From Planctomycetales bacterium (GTDB lineage: Bacteria; Planctomycetota; Phycisphaerae; SM23-33), in the NCBI GenBank assembly GCA_030631085.1, contig DAOVLV010000070.1:1-7869 (forward strand): a stretch of DNA of 7,869 nt. The letters are read 5' to 3'. The position numbers and the translations under genes were made by a program. The first letter of the stretch is position 1, and every line of letters begins with the position of its first letter. Shown in pieces: positions 6,512 through 7,869 of the stretch. The notes under the pieces are model-generated. The model was not told where the DNA came from, made no database searches, and was given only the letters and a program-made list of their open reading frames with translations.

Positions 6512-7717
6512 ATGTCAGCAGATAAAAATAACGACGACGTCGTCCGCACTACCGGGCTTACTAAGGTATTCCGCGACTTCTGGTTGCGCGAGAAAGTCTC
6601 GGCTGTGCAAAGCCTCGACCTGAACATCCGCTCCGGCGAGGTCTATGGTCTGCTAGGCCCGAACGGGTCGGGCAAATCGACGACGCTCAAGATGATACTG
6701 GGGCTGCTCTATCCCACACGCGGACGGGTAACGGTATTCGGGGCAAGCCCGTCCGACGTGCGAACCAAGGCCCGCATCGGATTCCTGCCCGAAGAATCGT
6801 ATCTGTACCCCTTCCTCGACGCCAACGAGACGCTGGACTACTATGGCCGGCTTTTCGGCCAACCGCGCAAGGAACGAAAACGGCGAATCGGAATGCTTCT
6901 GGACATGGTTGGGCTGACGGGTTCTGCCTATCGTCGGATCGGTGAATACTCCAAGGGAATGCAGCGGCGAATCGGAATGGCCCAGGCGCTGATAAACGAC
7001 CCGGACCTGCTCATTCTCGACGAACCGACCAGCGGTATGGACCCGCTGGCCGCCAGGCAGTTCAAAGATCTCATCACGGAATTGAGCCGGAGAGGAAAAA
7101 CCCTCATCCTCTCCTCGCATCTTCTGGCTGATACTGAGGACGTCTGCGACCGCGTCGGGATACTCTTCGCCGGACAACTCCGCACGGAAGGAACGCTGGA
7201 AGACCTTCTCAGCCAGGCCAGCCTGACGCAGATTGTTACGGAGCGGCTCGACGATGCCACCCGTAATGCGGTCCGCCGCGTTCTGGATAAGTCCGATACA
7301 CAGGTCATTTCCATCGAAAGTCCGAAAGACAAACTCGAGGCCTTGTTCCTGCGAATCGTTCGCCAGGCCCAGACCCGTTATCGAACGGCTGATTCCGTAA
7401 GGACAGGTGAAGTGGCGGAATTCCTCCGCGCCACTCCGGAAGAAACCGGACGGAAGGTAATCGAAGAACTACTCGCCGGACCAGAAACGGTAACGCCGGT
7501 AACGGACCAGCCTCAACCATCGCCGCTGCCTGGCCGACCAAAGCCAGACAGCAGCGTTATCGCCGAACTGATGAGCGAGGCCGAGGAAGCGAAATCGCCA
7601 CCGCCCCAACCGGAAGCAACTCGGCCACCACCAAAAATTGAGCGACGAACCGACAAGGCGGTCGATCGCAGCGTAATCGACGAATTGACACAGGGCGACG
7701 GTTCGGAGGACCGCTGA
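6512..7717 (+). CDS. ABC transporter ATP-binding protein with Pro-rich C-terminal tail
   Basis: This 401-residue cytosolic ATPase should power an ABC-2 permease. Visible motifs, in order, are Walker A GPNGSGKST (49-57); a Q-loop region reading FLPEES (91-96), with Glu where Gln is usual; a signature reading YSKGMQRR (146-153) instead of LSGGQ; Walker B LLILDEP (166-172); D-loop SGMD (174-177); and the switch histidine in SSH (201-203). Such variants are common in ABC-2 exporters of the CcmA/GldA/Nat type, so it is probably active. After the nucleotide-binding domain and an accessory domain (about 225-300), the last 80 residues are Pro/Glu-rich. That tail carries VIxEL three times (316-320, 349-353, 388-392). 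The start is nine bases after the upstream stop, with only a weak ribosome-binding site. The permease gene begins three bases after its stop, which makes that protein the likely partner. The substrate is not deducible. Confidence 0.93.
   Translation: MSADKNNDDVVRTTGLTKVFRDFWLREKVSAVQSLDLNIRSGEVYGLLGPNGSGKSTTLKMILGLLYPTRGRVTVFGASPSDVRTKARIGFLPEESYLYPFLDANETLDYYGRLFGQPRKERKRRIGMLLDMVGLTGSAYRRIGEYSKGMQRRIGMAQALINDPDLLILDEPTSGMDPLAARQFKDLITELSRRGKTLILSSHLLADTEDVCDRVGILFAGQLRTEGTLEDLLSQASLTQIVTERLDDATRNAVRRVLDKSDTQVISIESPKDKLEALFLRIVRQAQTRYRTADSVRTGEVAEFLRATPEETGRKVIEELLAGPETVTPVTDQPQPSPLPGRPKPDSSVIAELMSEAEEAKSPPPQPEATRPPPKIERRTDKAVDRSVIDELTQGDGSEDR
7705..7710 (+). promoter_or_regulatory. Ribosome-binding site of the downstream permease
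   Basis: GGAGGA inside the last codons of the ATPase gene lies ten bases before the ATG at 7721. It supports that start and translation coupled to the ATPase. Confidence 0.7.
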
Positions 7718-7720
7718 CTT

Positions 7721-7869
7721 ATGCGTAACATCTGGGCAGTTACTCGTCAGACCTTCATCCAGTGCCTGCGCACCAGGATAATGGTGGCCTTCTGCGTGCT
7801 CCTGGCAGTTTGCGTACTCGGTATCGGATTCAAGATGACCGGCGACGGTACGCTCAAAGGCAGGATACA
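7721..7869 (+). CDS. ABC-2 type transporter permease (N-terminal part)
   Basis: Only 49 codons are present before the window ends. The product begins MRNIWAVTRQTFIQCLRTRI, a short amphipathic cytosolic helix, followed by a hydrophobic segment (about residues 20-38, MVAFCVLLAVCVLGIGF). The opening resembles that of the minus-strand permease at 186-1562 (MIRLLAISRNAFVEAIRQPV): both have a basic residue, a hydrophobic run, then T/S-R, a Phe and a further Arg before the first helix. This is the usual start of ABC-2/NosY-like permeases. It sits three bases after the ATPase gene in the same operon, which makes it the probable cognate membrane subunit. Confidence 0.75.
   Translation, partial: MRNIWAVTRQTFIQCLRTRIMVAFCVLLAVCVLGIGFKMTGDGTLKGRI

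Noticed and set aside
6499..6525. ATG overlapping the stop of the second HflK-like gene as the ATPase start
   Set aside because: It is in a different frame and stops at 6525 after eight codons (MSKRHVSR); the ATPase frame begins at 6512.

Overview
The window looks like chromosome from a mid-GC Gram-negative bacterium, most plausibly a planctomycete or a relative. This is inferred from the family mix (several HflK/HflC-type SPFH proteins beside an ABC-2 transporter with Pro-rich tails) and from abundant heptamer repeats between genes. There is no rRNA, tRNA, CRISPR array, transposase or phage gene to fix the taxonomy.

Layout. The first 90 bases are the 3' end of a plus-strand gene of unknown function. 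It converges on a minus-strand ABC-2 type permease (186-1562). A palindromic heptamer-repeat element (88-188) lies between them, and its two ends supply the TAG stop codons of both genes. The 220-bp divergent region (1563-1782) is almost filled by a second repeat family: GATTGYG arrays at each end, in inverted orientation, around a 131-bp core. A long plus-strand gene cluster follows: a 761-residue HflK-like protein with an added six-helix membrane domain (1783-4068), HflC (4189-5130), a second HflK-like protein (5141-6502), an ABC ATPase with a Pro-rich tail (6512-7717), and the first 49 codons of another ABC-2 permease (7721 to the window end). From hflC onward the genes are 3-10 bp apart, so they are probably one operon. 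A second copy of the first repeat element lies between the large HflK-like gene and hflC.

How the genes may work together. HflK and HflC form a hetero-oligomeric membrane cage, in E. coli around the protease FtsH. Here two different HflK-type subunits and one HflC are co-encoded with an ABC-2 transporter, and no FtsH or NfeD gene is visible. The simplest reading is a three-component SPFH membrane scaffold that organises, or is served by, an ATP-driven transporter made of one ATPase and one or two permeases. The transported substrate cannot be told from the sequence.

Most notable for follow-up: the SPFH triad-transporter linkage; a helical insertion at the same point in both HflK-like proteins but not in HflC; a thrice-repeated VIxEL motif in the ATPase tail; and two repeat elements sharing 50 bp of perfect inverted identity around the divergent gene pair.
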